Assembly (NCBI GenBank): GCA_015143295.1
Contig: CM026554.1
Coordinates: 31,385,531 to 31,449,530, forward strand
Reading direction: 5' to 3'
DNA length: 64,000 nucleotides
From: Tetracentron sinense
Lineage: Eukaryota; Streptophyta; Magnoliopsida; Trochodendrales; Trochodendraceae
Part shown: positions 11,471 to 21,729 of the stretch, in pieces
Layout of the letters: every line of letters starts with the position of its first letter
How positions within the stretch are numbered: position 1 is the first letter of the stretch
Position numbers and translations under genes: made by a program
The notes under the pieces: generated by a model
What the model was told of the DNA's origin: nothing
What the model saw: only the letters and a program-made list of their open reading frames with translations
Database searches by the model: none

Positions 11471-13390
11471 CACTACAACAAAACTATCGAGCAAAACTAT
11501 CGAGCAGTGACGGAAATCTTCCGTCGCTAATAATGTCATTTCCGTCACTAATAGCATTAGTGACGGAAAAACTAACCGTCCCTATTTTGCCGTAGATATA
11601 ACTATCACTAATGCTATTAGTGATGGAAATCACTATCCGCCACTAACTAGTGATAGAAAATTTCTGTCACTAATGCCTTAATTTGGTCACATATTTCAAC
11701 GAGTATTTGTAACAGAATTTTCTAATTGTGAGGGATTGTGTATCATCAATGACGGAAATATGTCGATCTAATAGTTGAATAGTGACGGGAAGATAACCGT
11801 CTCCAATAGGTAATTGTGACGGAAAGATAACTATCTCTAACAGTCAATTGTGATGGAACAATATCCATCTCTAATAGGTATTTGGGACAGAAAGTATTAT
11901 GTCATTAAATCCCAATTATCATTAGTGACAAAATAATTTCCGTCACTAATAACCTTTTTAAAAAAAATAATATCAGTTGGGAACCTGTAACTTGTTCAAC
12001 ATGTAAACGTGTATCCATTCATTCATTCACACAACCATTCAACCTGTTCAAACCTATATATTCACATTCATTCAACCTATTCCAACTATTCACAGCTAAA
12101 CTACTCATGAAATACACAGGGAGGAACTATTCCATTCATTTCCCTTTCATAAAGTAGTGAAATGTACAGTAGTCAAAAAATAAATAACATATATAATTTT
12201 TAACAATCCTATTATAAAAAATTGACATCAACAGTGTCTAAAGACATAATGAGTCAAGTATCGGCAATCCCATGCAATGGTATCATCTGGGGTTGGGTGG
12301 AATCGGGATCCTAGGATTGCCACTGAGATGGTGGCGTGGTGAAGGATGGGATCCGGACACTGTGTCCAGAAAAAATCTGCAAGAGACCGGAAGTAGGCAT
12401 TCATATCATTCATTTGAGCCTCCATAGTCGTCTGGTGAACCAAAACAGTCCGGTTCGCAGCCTCTGCCTCCTTTGCCCTCCTCCTCCAATGATACACATC
12501 TAGGTTGACACGAAACTATGCAAGAGAAACACCTAGTCCGTATGTGTGGACGCGCTCGTGCCCATCTAGACCCATCACCTCAGTGAATACCTCGTTTCGG
12601 CAATGCTGCTACCACCGCCCTAAAGACGTTGGCTCACTAGGTGGCCCATCTGGGTCTGCAGTTATAGACAAGAATTCAATTTAGATTAAATAGTTAAAAA
12701 TATATAAATATCGCAAGTTCTAGTGTATGACAAATTGACAATTTTTCATAATCTTTACCTCACGAATTGCGTATACATATCATCACGTCTTCGGATGCCT
12801 GGTCAACGAAGACCTAAACCTACGCATGTGGGTGATCTGAAACATGCGCCTCCTATTTGACTCCTGCCCCTGAGGATCTCCCGAGCTTGCTATCCTCATG
12901 AAAAAATTCATGATGATTATTAATTAAATTTACAAAATAAGTAGAATGCACTCATTAATTGAATACATAAAAGAATTAATTTGTTACATATACCTCATCT
13001 GCTTTGTACTAGGCGTAAGTCCTCGTCCCGGTTGTGTTGGACATCTGGAGTCTCAATCTATTCTCTTAATTCTTAGCATTGATAACCTATAATGAAATAA
13101 TGATTGCAGTTACTAATATGCTAGTGTGGAATATCAATTAAAAAATTGTGTACTTCATATCATACCTGCGCCTCATCAGTCCTCCGATGATCCACGAGCG
13201 CCCTTCAGGGATGAAATCACCCTATTATCTACACGCAACATCTAGAGGGAGCTCAGGATCGTAGTACTTGTTCTACAGCCTACCCCTCCAGGCTTTTCAC
13301 AGTTGATGCTTATCAGCAAACCGCAATATAACGCAATGCAGCCTTCCGGACGATTTGAGTATAATTTTCTGATGTTCCACAAAACTACAT
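11471..13390 (-). mobile_element. Decayed CACTA (En/Spm) transposon, left end plus transposase
   Basis: The terminus CACTACAACAAAAC at 11471 is followed by 450 bp of dense subterminal repeats (AGTGACGGA / TCCGTCACT variants, over a dozen copies to 11950). A broken minus-strand transposase follows to about 13370. The other end was not identified; CTTGTAGTG at 14521 is a weak candidate with no matching 3-bp duplication. Confidence 0.7.
12228..13370 (-). pseudogene. Ptta/En-Spm plant transposase (Transposase_24-like), broken
   Basis: Reading the minus strand from 13370 to 12228, fragments match the C-terminal plant transposase domain of CACTA elements in the right order: a KAWRGRL-x-NKYYDPE segment (about 13300-13240), FIPEGRSWIIGG (about 13215-13175), a degenerate TRTYA-x-YKADE just before a splice-like GTATATG (12990-13050), and FTEVMGLDGHERVHTYGLG (about 12590-12530). 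After a stop comes YHWRRRAKEAEAANRTV (12494 onward), an 89-residue open remnant with coiled-coil character. Several stops and frame changes rule out function. The neighbouring AGTGACGGA repeats are probably the DNA sites once bound by the element's proteins. Confidence 0.7.
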
Positions 13391-14890
13391 TAACCAAGAA
13401 GATTAACACATGAAGTCTTAATTGTGATAGTCATATGAGTATAATTCCAGTCCACATTTCATGCATCACTTATCATTAACCGATGTGCATCTACATATAT
13501 AACATAAAAGTATTTGATTGTTTTTTTTCTTAAGAGTATTTGATTGTTCGTGTGTGTGTGCACGTATGTATGTATTAATCCGCCGTTGATTATAAGCAAA
13601 CCTAGAGTCATGTATATACCATCAGATACCAAAAATTATTAACCCTTAAAAGACACACTATGATGTCTTGCTTGAAGAAAGAAAAAGGGACTGAACTTGT
13701 TGTCCTATAAAGCACACTGAATAACACAGGATTGACTAAGACTATAGTCCTCTAGAGTGATCAGCTGTATTAAATTTGGATCTTAGAAGCCCAAACAGAC
13801 TATACAAATCTGTGTTGAAGTGAATTAATAACCCTCCTAATTTGAGCCATCCATATCTTCCCTAATTGCATATACCTCCTCTCAACTAATGCCATCTCCA
13901 AGACCTCACCCAGGTTTGGTGAGACCGTCTTGTGAATCCAATCTACGAATTATTCATCTCTCTCCATCCTTCTATAGCAAGAAAATCCAAATACAAAGGA
14001 AGAAACAACAACCATCTGACAACAAGAAGAAAAAACCACAACCCATCTCAATATATCAATGTATTCATTCTCCACGGCACTTAGAAAGAGCTACAACAAC
14101 CAACTAACATTCATATCAATATCTACCAGGTATATGGCCTTTTGACCTTTCCTCATTTCTACATTCCATAACCTCATATCTTCACGATCATTTCTCTCTT
14201 ACTCTTTTTACGCACAAAATAGATACCATATTGTTGTTGATGCTATTCTGATATTTTTCTTGTTGCTGTTTTGAGATTTAGATTCTGAATAGAGGAGATT
14301 TTGTGGGAGAGAGAGGGGAGGCTGAAATGCAAGAGTTGTATAAGGGGTCCTTGGTTTCTTGTTGCCTTATCTGAAATTTTTCATCCCCTTTCCAAAGACA
14401 ACAATACCATCAGTACCCACATCACAGGCATAAAAATAGATCTCTGTGCAGTCTAATACAAACAGGCTTGCAGCTAATCTTCTTGTTGCCTCTTTTTTTT
14501 TTTTTACTTTTTTTCTTCAGCTTGTAGTGGCCTATGATGGGCTTCATTTTATCTAGCCTGTGTGTATTTCCAATGGGTATAAACGAAGTATTATTTTTGG
14601 GACTGATTATGACCTATGATTTATGGTTACTTGGACTTGGACTTGGATTTGGGATACTGAAGACAATAACACATGTCGTGAAGAAAGTATAGTTAAAATA
14701 AAGGTTTTGCATTGCAATAACAGGAATCATTTTGTACTTTAAATATGAATGTGAGCTCTAGTTGAAGAGATAACTAGAGCACCCCCAAAATTTGCCTTGA
14801 TAGGAGCATTTTAGGAATTACATAAAATTATTTAGTTAATAGAAATACCCTTCTTTATTATTTAGAATTCCCAAATTACTCCCTTTATAA
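13391..14890. other. Intergenic, no gene recognised
   Basis: AT-rich sequence with a short GT/GTAT microsatellite near 13548-13575 and a T run at 14492-14512. Short open frames are compositionally random. Confidence 0.35.
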
Positions 14891-14902
14891 GGTATGTTTA
14901 AA

Positions 14903-15069
14903 GGAAAATGCTAGTGAGACCGCAAAGGGCCAAGACCACACCGAGACCATGCATGTGATGCACGGATCTCAAAATTTCAAAAACGGATTTAATGAAATTT
15001 TGAGATCCAAGCATCACAAGCATGGTCTCGGTGTGGTCTCGGCCCTTTGCGGTCTCAGTAGCAAAGTCC
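14903..15069. mobile_element. Mutator-type hairpin MITE, 9-bp target duplication
   Basis: This is a 167-bp element flanked by ATGTTTAAA on both sides (14894-14902 and 15070-15078). Left end GGAAAATGCTAGTGAGACC and right end inverted GGACTTTGCTACTGAGACC match closely, and pairing continues through CGCAAAGGGCC, CACACCGAGACCATGC and GGATCTCAAAATTTC to the centre (about 14990). Nearly the whole element is one inverted repeat that would fold into a hairpin of about 75 bp. No coding capacity. Confidence 0.88.
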
Positions 15070-15109
15070 ATGTTTAAATTACTAATTAACCAATCTTTCT
15101 TCATCCCCT

Positions 15110-16790
15110 TGAGTATTGATTGTGTTAGTACTCACTCCATCTAGCAAAAAATAAGATGCTGCTTATTAGTAGGGTTGAAGCAGCTATTGAGTCTAGGGCC
15201 CCTTTTTCAATGGTGAAACAAATGAGGAGGCACAGACAAGAACAGGAACAGGAAAAGATTCACTAACAGAAAAGTTACAAGAATATCTGAATTTCATGAA
15301 TTGAAGCTGCTATCCAAAAAAAATTGAAGAAAAGAATTGAAGCTTGGCATGAATGGTTGTACTAGTAAATTGGTAACATCTAAAGAAAGGCACCCCAATT
15401 GCCATGGTAATCAATCTGCAGGAATTCCATCATCGTGTGCCACGATCGCCGTCCTCCTACCAGTATCCTGAAAGATCGGTGGCCCATACATTGCACACCA
15501 AGCATACAACAGAAACAACAATACAGCCCCAGCACAAAACCCAGCTAACACAAAGGCAACAATTTCCCATGTTTTATCGTGGTGCATTGGTACTAGAACT
15601 GGCTCAGTAGACTCAATCACAATAGAGAAATGCCCCTGTAGTAGATCAGTTGAACATATATTGCCCGCTAATACACTTCTGAATTCCACGGAACCACGCA
15701 AACCAAACCCAACACACATTTCACACTGATTTCACGTCCGAAAACTTAATCGATACTGACTGATTAAGTCCTTGTAGATTCAATTCACTCAAATTTGTAG
15801 CCGATAAATTGGAACCATCATATGCTAGGAGACCCAGCACAGGAGCTAGATAAGTATAATTCCCTGACAATGGGTAGTAATGCAGAGACCAATTGCCCAA
15901 GTTTTGGTAGACCAGAACAAGCCCCTCCACATAAGGCTAGCTCCACAGTTATTCCTGGAGAGATTGTGAACTCTTTGTAGCTTTGAACAGCTCTGTCTCT
16001 CAAGCTACCACTCTTGAGCCTCATCGCGGAAACTTTAATCCCAGTTAAATTCGAGGGAACATTCCCGGCATAGGAGATTCCTGTTTTGGGATGAACAAGA
16101 GCCCTGTAAGCATAGTCCTGAAGAAGTGAATCTAGAATGCGTGCAGGGTTATTCGAAGCTCTAGGAGATTGAGCTCTGAGAGCCAGAGACCACAATATCC
16201 AGAGTAATGGGAGTAGCACCGCAAGATTTCGAAGAAACCCCATCTTTTGCTCTAAACGATTGAACAGATTCTCAGCAGAGACCCCTAATTGAAACACCCA
16301 AAAAGAATGCTTAAACAGATTCCTAGCACTGTTCTTGGAGCAATGACGAATTCAGAATCCTTTATTCTTCAGAATTTTCGGGCATGAATGAATCAATACT
16401 TCGAAAATTTAAAGGAATTGCAATTACGTCAAACTCGTACAAACAACTTTGATTTCTGTAGCAATATATTCAGTAATCTTCGAAGAACCAGAAACTGTAA
16501 CGAACAAGTGCTTGATCTTCGTAAAGCAATAACAAGATTTCAGGCGAGAACACTAGAATTTTTGAAACTACTTCAATACTCCAGCAATGGCGATGTTCTT
16601 AAGCGTTTCCGAAAAAAAGCTCTAAGCCTAAAACGAGACATGTAAAAACTATCGTTCTTCTGGAAACAGAACAAACTTAATTGAGCCTAAAATAGGAAAA
16701 GTAAGGATTTTCTCAGGATATAACCGGTCTTAACGACCAGTTATAACCCGGAGAGGACATCTGTCCAACTTCTGTTAGTCTTCACCTCTC
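15110..16790 (-). repeat. DUF1191 duplication unit 3
   Basis: The 3' flank (CTTCATCCCCTTGAGTATTG, then GCAGCTATTGAGTCTAGGG), the broken gene and a shortened leader match units 1, 2 and 4. The leader is cut about 400 bp upstream of the ATG, compared with about 800 bp in unit 2, and runs into ACATCTGTCCAACTTCTG and the foldback at 16750. Confidence 0.75.
15411..16243 (-). pseudogene. DUF1191 membrane protein, copy 3 (two frameshifts)
   Basis: This copy begins at the shared MGFLRNLAVLL methionine (ATG 16241-16243) and stays open through the signal peptide and first 100 residues, closest to copy 2. A 4-bp AGCT duplication at about 15935 (GGCTAGCTCCA against GGCTCCA in copy 2) shifts the frame just before the PYVERL motif. 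The right frame resumes at 15930 (LVLVYQNLGNWSLHYY), then a net 14-bp deletion near 15720, in the segment that reads NVSRAMCVGFGL in copy 2, shifts it again. The last part (15719 to 15411) encodes an intact membrane helix (VAFVLAGFCAGAVLLFLLYAW) and a tail ending like copy 2. With no single frame it cannot give the full protein. An intron explanation is unlikely because the intact paralogues are colinear and single-exon. Confidence 0.88.
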
Positions 16791-17218
16791 TCGTTTGTTT
16801 GTGACTCGTGATTCTCTCCAGTTGTAACCGGACTTGAGGGAGTCCGGTTACGCTACTGACCCTGCCATGTGTCCCTTTTGACACCCCTTAACTGCGGTTA
16901 AGATTCATCCACCCCTAGGGTTCACCTGCCTTTCCTTAGTTTTTAGAAAAAAATTTATTTTTACAAAATTAAACCTGGTTAAAATTTATTAACTCTTAGG
17001 GTTAATTTTTTTTTAAAACCAAGGATAGGTGAGTGAACCCTAGAGGTTGATGAATCTTAACCAAAGTTAAGGGTTGTCAAAAGGGATACGTGGCATCTAC
17101 TAAATTAACTAGACTTGCCCGAGTCCAGTTACAACTGGAGATGATTATGTGTCCTCGTTAGTGTTCCGTTCTGTTAATATCGACGTCAGCAACAAAAAGG
17201 TCGACTGATGTCCTCTCC
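16750..17218. repeat. Large foldback / inverted repeat
   Basis: The left arm (about 16750-16955) and right arm (about 17005-17218) are imperfect inverse complements over roughly 200 bp. Matching landmarks are GGAGAGGACATC / GATGTCCTCTCC at the outer ends, CCAGTTGTAACCGGA / GTCCAGTTACAACTGG, TTTTGACACCCCTTAAC / GTTAAGGGTTGTCAAAA, and TAGGGTTCACCTG / ATAGGTGAGTGAACCCTA. The 50-bp centre is A/T-rich. No coding frame. It may be a long-TIR Mutator or foldback element. A shorter relative (GACATCTGTCC ... GGACAGATGTCC) brackets the SINE upstream of copy 1. Confidence 0.75.
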
Positions 17219-17223
17219 CTATT

Positions 17224-17560
17224 AGGGATGGCAATATGACCCGCCCCTATAGGGGTGGTTTTTTTTCAAATAAATCGGGGGAGGGGCGGGGACGGTATAA
17301 AAAATAAAAACTCGACTCGGTTTCGGGGCGAGGGCGGTTTTAGTATGCCCCGTCTCGCCCCAGAACCACTTTAATAAAAAAAAAAACATATATATATATA
17401 AAGGCAGTAGAGGCGGAGCGGAGATTTTAAGCGGGGCTGAGCTGGTTTCATTATATATAAGCCCCGGTCGGGGGCGGGACGGGGCGGCTTTATAATCAGG
17501 TCGATACTGGGGAGGTAGAAACCCCCCCCCCCAAATTGCCATTCCCACTCCCAATTATAA
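17224..17560. mobile_element. hAT-like GC-rich repeat with degenerate ends
   Basis: The left end TAGGGATGGCAAT and an inverted partner ATTGCCATTCCC near 17533 resemble a common plant hAT MITE family (TAGGGATGGCAAT is a known terminus type). The interior alternates GGGGCGGGG/CCCCGCCCC with a TATATATATA run and a C run. CTCCCTATT occurs before the left end and again at 17582, which could be a target duplication if the element extends further. The boundaries are uncertain. Confidence 0.42.
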
Positions 17561-17834
17561 CTGACCGGACTCAACTGAACTACTCCCTATTGTAATCAAC
17601 TGAACCTGTACCAGAGAGAATTCCAAGTAAATGAGGAAACAGAAATAATCACCTCCCCGCTGGTAGCCCATTTAATTCCTTTTAGCTATAGTTAAGATTA
17701 ATTAATCTTTAGGGTTAAAATATCTAACCTTGATTTTAGAAAAAATTATAAGAGTTAAAACTTATTAACAATAGTTCAAGGGTAGTTAAAGGAGCATTGT
17801 GGAGGAGAGAATTATTGTTCTAAAAGGAAAATGG

Positions 17835-18830
17835 CAAGGTTTTGAATTTTGATATCACATGACATGTCGAGCTGAGGAAAAAGATATATCGATGATATAT
17901 CACAGGATATATTGATCGCAGGAATAACATCACACGTGAAGGAAAATATTGAAAAAGATAACGAAAAACATAGAATTTTTCAATGAAACTTCAACAAATA
18001 TTAAAATAGATGTTAATATACATCTGAAAATCAAAAAAATTTAAGAAACAATAATGTATATAAGAGATGCAATGAGAAATGGCTAAAAATGTGCATTACA
18101 CTGACAATAATGTATAATTCATTAATATTAATGTAACTTACATAAAAAATTTCATTCACTTCTCAATCAAATATAACAATTAATTCAAATACAATCAGTT
18201 TCACACATAATAGTTTATACATGGATAATGTATGGTGCGAATCTCCAACTCCAAGTATCCAACCTCAATAACTACAATCACAAGTTCACAACCACATAGA
18301 ATTACGCAGATGGTCGAAGTAATCTCTATCCTAATTAGGTTGATGATAGTACTATTGTTTCCATTTCATTTGATACTAGAACCATGATACATACTCACGT
18401 ACATAACGCTAATAATCATTTGGTGTACATGTAGCAATACTCACATCGATGGATACTCTGGATAATGATGTATACCTATCATCGGCATTGGCCCATGAGG
18501 TTGTACACCTACATACGTGTCATACCTATATTCATACGACACATATCCAGAAACACATTCATATAGATATTGGCCCTCTAACTGAGGCTGTGCATAGTCA
18601 AATTGTCGAGAGCTCAATGTTTGAAACTATGCATCTTAGTCCTCGCTAGAGGATCGAGTACGATGAGAGCCTCTGGAACTAGAGGCTGGATGTCCTCTAG
18701 ACTCAAACCAAGCATCTATCAATCCATAAATCTCACGAATGGTTTGCATTTGCTCAATGTTCTTGTGGGCCTCGTGGCCCACATCTCACTGATTAGCCTT
18801 GCCCTTGCCCCTGCCATTGTAATGCTGATG
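17835..18830. mobile_element. Non-autonomous element (relative of 45127-46977)
   Basis: Starting CAAGGTTTTGAATTTTG, this block aligns by eye with 45880-46480 and 46830-46950: AACATAGAATTTT...GAAACTTCAA, AAAATAGATGTTAATA, ATAAGA(G)ATGCAATG, AATATT(A/G)ATGTAACTTACATAAAA, then TCACGTACATAA. It lacks the two insertions found in the other copy, so it reports the ancestral structure. Read on the minus strand, the right part gives EQMQTIREIYGLIDAWF, probably a transposase C-terminal relic. The right boundary is uncertain. Confidence 0.55.
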
Positions 18831-18874
18831 GGAATTTTTTTTTCCCCAATTCTAAGAGATTTTAGACTTGAGAA

Positions 18875-19272
18875 TCCCGTTTGGTGGTAGTGGTGACAGT
18901 TGGTGGTGGTGGTTGGTGGTCGTGTGGGTTAGTGAGTGTAGTAGTGTGGTGGTGGTGATTGTGGTAGTGGTGGGGTGGTCGTGGTATTGTGGTGGGTGGG
19001 TGGGTGGGTAGTGGTGTGGTGGTGGTGGTTGTCACTTGTGAGTGGTTTTGGTGGTAGATGGTGCGGTAGTCCATGTTTTCTATTTTTGTTTTTTGTTTTC
19101 AAAAACAGAGGTAACAGAAAAATTTTGTTACTTCATTTTCAAAAATTTTGTTACTAATTTTTAAAAACAGAAAATAAAAATGTGTTTACCAAACATGTTT
19201 TCTGTAAAAAAAAATTCAAATTTTTGCTTTTAAAAACAGGAAACAAGAAACAAAGTGCAACCAAACGGGGCC
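18875..19272. mobile_element. MITE with CCCGTTTGGT ends and a GTG-repeat core
   Basis: The left end CCCGTTTGGTGG and inverted right end GGCCCCGTTTGGTTGC match over 10 bp. The first 190 bp are a GTG/GGT-rich low-complexity tract. No target duplication could be confirmed, and the left edge looks eroded. Confidence 0.45.
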
Positions 19273-19778
19273 TAATTAGCTAATGATTATATGCGGCAAT
19301 GCAGGTAGCTTGCCAATGGACTCGTGCTCATGTGAGCTGCCAGACTTTCTGAAGAGATGTTTCAAAGGCACCTCCCGTATGAATCTGCATATTTTACAAA
19401 CCTTTTAAGAACTGCATCTGCTGGGCTCTATATATGATGATGAACATTTGTGTTTTGATCAATTTGAAATGGAATATTCTTAGAGGGTTATTTCTTATAA
19501 GCACCCTTGTTCTTGCGAGTTCGATCGGAACTTAAAAAGTAGTAGGCCAAACTTGGGGTGAAGCAGCTATTGAGTCTAGGGGCCTTTTTTCAATTATATA
19601 TGAAACAAATGAGCAAATGATATACAGTCCATGATGACATGAACTTACACAACAAAAATGTTACAAGAATATCTGAATTTCATGAATTGAAGCCTGACAT
19701 CAATGGTGGTACTAGTAAATTGGTAACATATATCCAAAGAAATGCACCTCATTGCCGATGGTCGTCAATCTGCCGTTC

Positions 19779-20636
19779 TTAATTGGTCCTGTGACATTCC
19801 CTTTCAGGTACCACTGCTCCCGACCTCCCCCTCCCAATGATCTGGCGGCGCCGCATCGCCATTAACATACAAGCACACGACACAAGCAACACAAAAATTA
19901 CCCCCATTACTATTCCCCATATGTTCTTCCCCCGAGTCGAAGGTGTGTGGTGCACTGGTGGTGGAACTGGCTCAGTAGACTCGATCACAATAGAGAAATG
20001 CCCCTGTACTAGATCAGTTGAACATATATTGCCCTCTAACACACTTCTGAATTCTAATACACTTCTGAATTCCACTGAACCGCGCAAACCAAACCCAACA
20101 CACATTGCTGTTGACACATTTAGCACTGATTTCACGTCGGGAAAGGTTATCGATACAGACTGATTAAGTCCCCTTAGATTCAATTCACTCAAATTTGTCG
20201 CCGATAAATTGGAACCATCATAGGCTAGGAGACCCAGTACAGGAGCTAGATAAGTATAACCAGGCAATGGGTAGTAAAGGGAAGACCAGTTGCCCAGGTT
20301 TTGGTACACCAGAACAAGCCTCTCAACATAAGGCTCCACCATTATTCCTGGAGAGATCATGAACTCGTTGTAGCTTCGAAGACCTCTGGTTCTCAAGCTA
20401 CTACTCCTAAGCCTCATTGCAGAAACTTTAATCCCAGTTAGATTGGAGGGGACATTTCCAGCATAGGGGATTCCTGTTCTGGGATGAACAAGAGCCCTGT
20501 AAGCATAGTCCTGAAGAAGTGAATCGAGAATGCGTGCCGGGATAGTCGAAGCTCTTGGAGATTGAGCTCTGAGCGCTAGAGACCACAAGATCCAGAGCAA
20601 TGGGAGTAGCATCGCAAGATTTCGAATAAACCCCAT
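19779..20636 (-). CDS. DUF1191 family single-pass membrane protein, copy 4
   Basis: An intact single-exon gene predicted to encode 285 residues. The signal peptide (MGFIRNLAMLLPLLWILWSLALRAQ) is followed by the DUF1191 ectodomain with the same landmarks as copy 2 (DSLLQDYAYRALVHPRTG, VPSNLTGIKVSAM, PYVERLVLVYQNLGNWS, GYTYLAPVLGLLAYD), then one membrane helix (IVMGVIFVLLVSCACMLMAM, about residues 245-265) and a basic tail (RRRQIIGRGRSG). The tail differs from copy 2 much more than the ectodomain does. An exact 18-bp tandem duplication gives EFRSVLEFRSVLE near residues 203-215, where the other copies have the hexapeptide once. The reading frame is kept. Function is unknown; topology implies a cell-surface or endomembrane protein. 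Confidence 0.9.
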   Translation of the reverse strand: MGFIRNLAMLLPLLWILWSLALRAQSPRASTIPARILDSLLQDYAYRALVHPRTGIPYAGNVPSNLTGIKVSAMRLRSSSLRTRGLRSYNEFMISPGIMVEPYVERLVLVYQNLGNWSSLYYPLPGYTYLAPVLGLLAYDGSNLSATNLSELNLRGLNQSVSITFPDVKSVLNVSTAMCVGFGLRGSVEFRSVLEFRSVLEGNICSTDLVQGHFSIVIESTEPVPPPVHHTPSTRGKNIWGIVMGVIFVLLVSCACMLMAMRRRQIIGRGRSGAVVPERECHRTN

Positions 20637-21261
20637 CTTTTGCTCTAAAGAGATTCCCGGCTGTACTGTTCTTGGACTTCAAACCCCCCCAACACAGAAA
20701 AGATATCGAAATCCCTTATTCTTCAGATTAATCTTGGTGAAGCAAGAACAAGAATTCAGTAATAATACGAAAACTTAGGGAATTGCAATTACGTCGAACT
20801 TTTCAAAAACTGTAGCAAAATATTCAGCAATCTTCAAAGAATCATCAAGCAGCAAGCCGGAGAAAAGTAGAAAATTTACCGAACAAAGGGTTGATCTTCG
20901 TGAAGCAATAACAAGAATTCAGTGGAGAACTTGGTTGAGCAAATGTTACACCATCGAAGCCTCTGAAAGATCATAAAATCTAGCAAAGAACTCTTCACCG
21001 TACGTACTTGAGAATTGTTGAACGAAACCTCCAAGAAAATACTCGAGATTATGCAAAGAACTCTATGAAGTTTCTACATATCCTCATTTCTCCACTCACA
21101 ACATCAGTGTTGCAATATCTTTCAATCCAAGAAGGAGAAGAATCTGAAAACCTAAAAACTTGCGCAGAGATTCAAGCCACCTACCTTTTCAACAAATTCC
21201 AGTGCAAGAAACCCAGTTCAAGAATTCTTTAGCCGAAGATCTCAAGAACAGGAACCAGTAA

Positions 21262-21306
21262 CAGAGAGAGAGAGAGAGAGAGACAGAGAGATCGAAAAGA
21301 GAGAGA
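21262..21306. repeat. (AG)n microsatellite in copy 4 leader
   Basis: A run of AG dinucleotides interrupted twice. On the gene's strand it is CT-rich and lies about 630 bp before the ATG, as expected near a plant transcription start. Shorter versions occur at 3487, 9582 and 3429. Confidence 0.6.
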
Positions 21307-21729
21307 GGTCGAAAACCTTGGATTTGCTTAAAAGGCTGAAAAAAAAATACACAAGCAAAACGTACGTAAAAACTGTTGTTCTTCTGGAAACAGAAAACAA
21401 ACTCTTTCGAACCTTCTCAAACCGTAGAGATTAACTATGAAGAGGAGCTCCGGTTGGAGACATAACCGGAGCAACCAAAAAAATTGCTTTATGACGGGTT
21501 GGGATCATATCCTTAGTTCATGGAACCAAAAAAATTGAATTAAATGCAATTAATACCAAATTGTATTTAATTCAATTCATTGAAAGATTTAATGATTATC
21601 AAGCTTGTATAAAATTTATGACACAAGAACTTTAATTGTTTATCTAATTTAAGTTCATCGACAAGTTTGAACTCTAAAAGTTTAAAAATGTGCAGGTCTT
21701 CTGAAAAACAGTTCCTCCTAAATCATCTA

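Larger units (their letters stand above)
19555..21440 (-). repeat. DUF1191 duplication unit 4
   Basis: It contains the 3' flank (GAAGCAGCTATTGAGTCTAGGGG at 19560, GTCCATGATGACATG at 19626), the intact gene and the homologous leader up to the GAAACAGAAAACAAACTC segment at 21390. The leader contains an (AG)n tract that is longest in this copy. Confidence 0.75.

Noticed and set aside
13889..14107. 72-codon plus-strand frame (MPSPRPHPG...)
   Set aside because: Low-complexity Lys/Gln/Pro composition, no homology recognised and no supporting exon.
14521..14529. CTTGTAGTG as the right end of the CACTA element at 11471
   Set aside because: Subterminal repeats are missing nearby and the 3-bp flanks (ATT and GCC) differ.
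18862..19074. Thr/His/Pro-rich open frame
   Set aside because: It is a translation of the GTG-repeat core of a MITE, not a protein gene.
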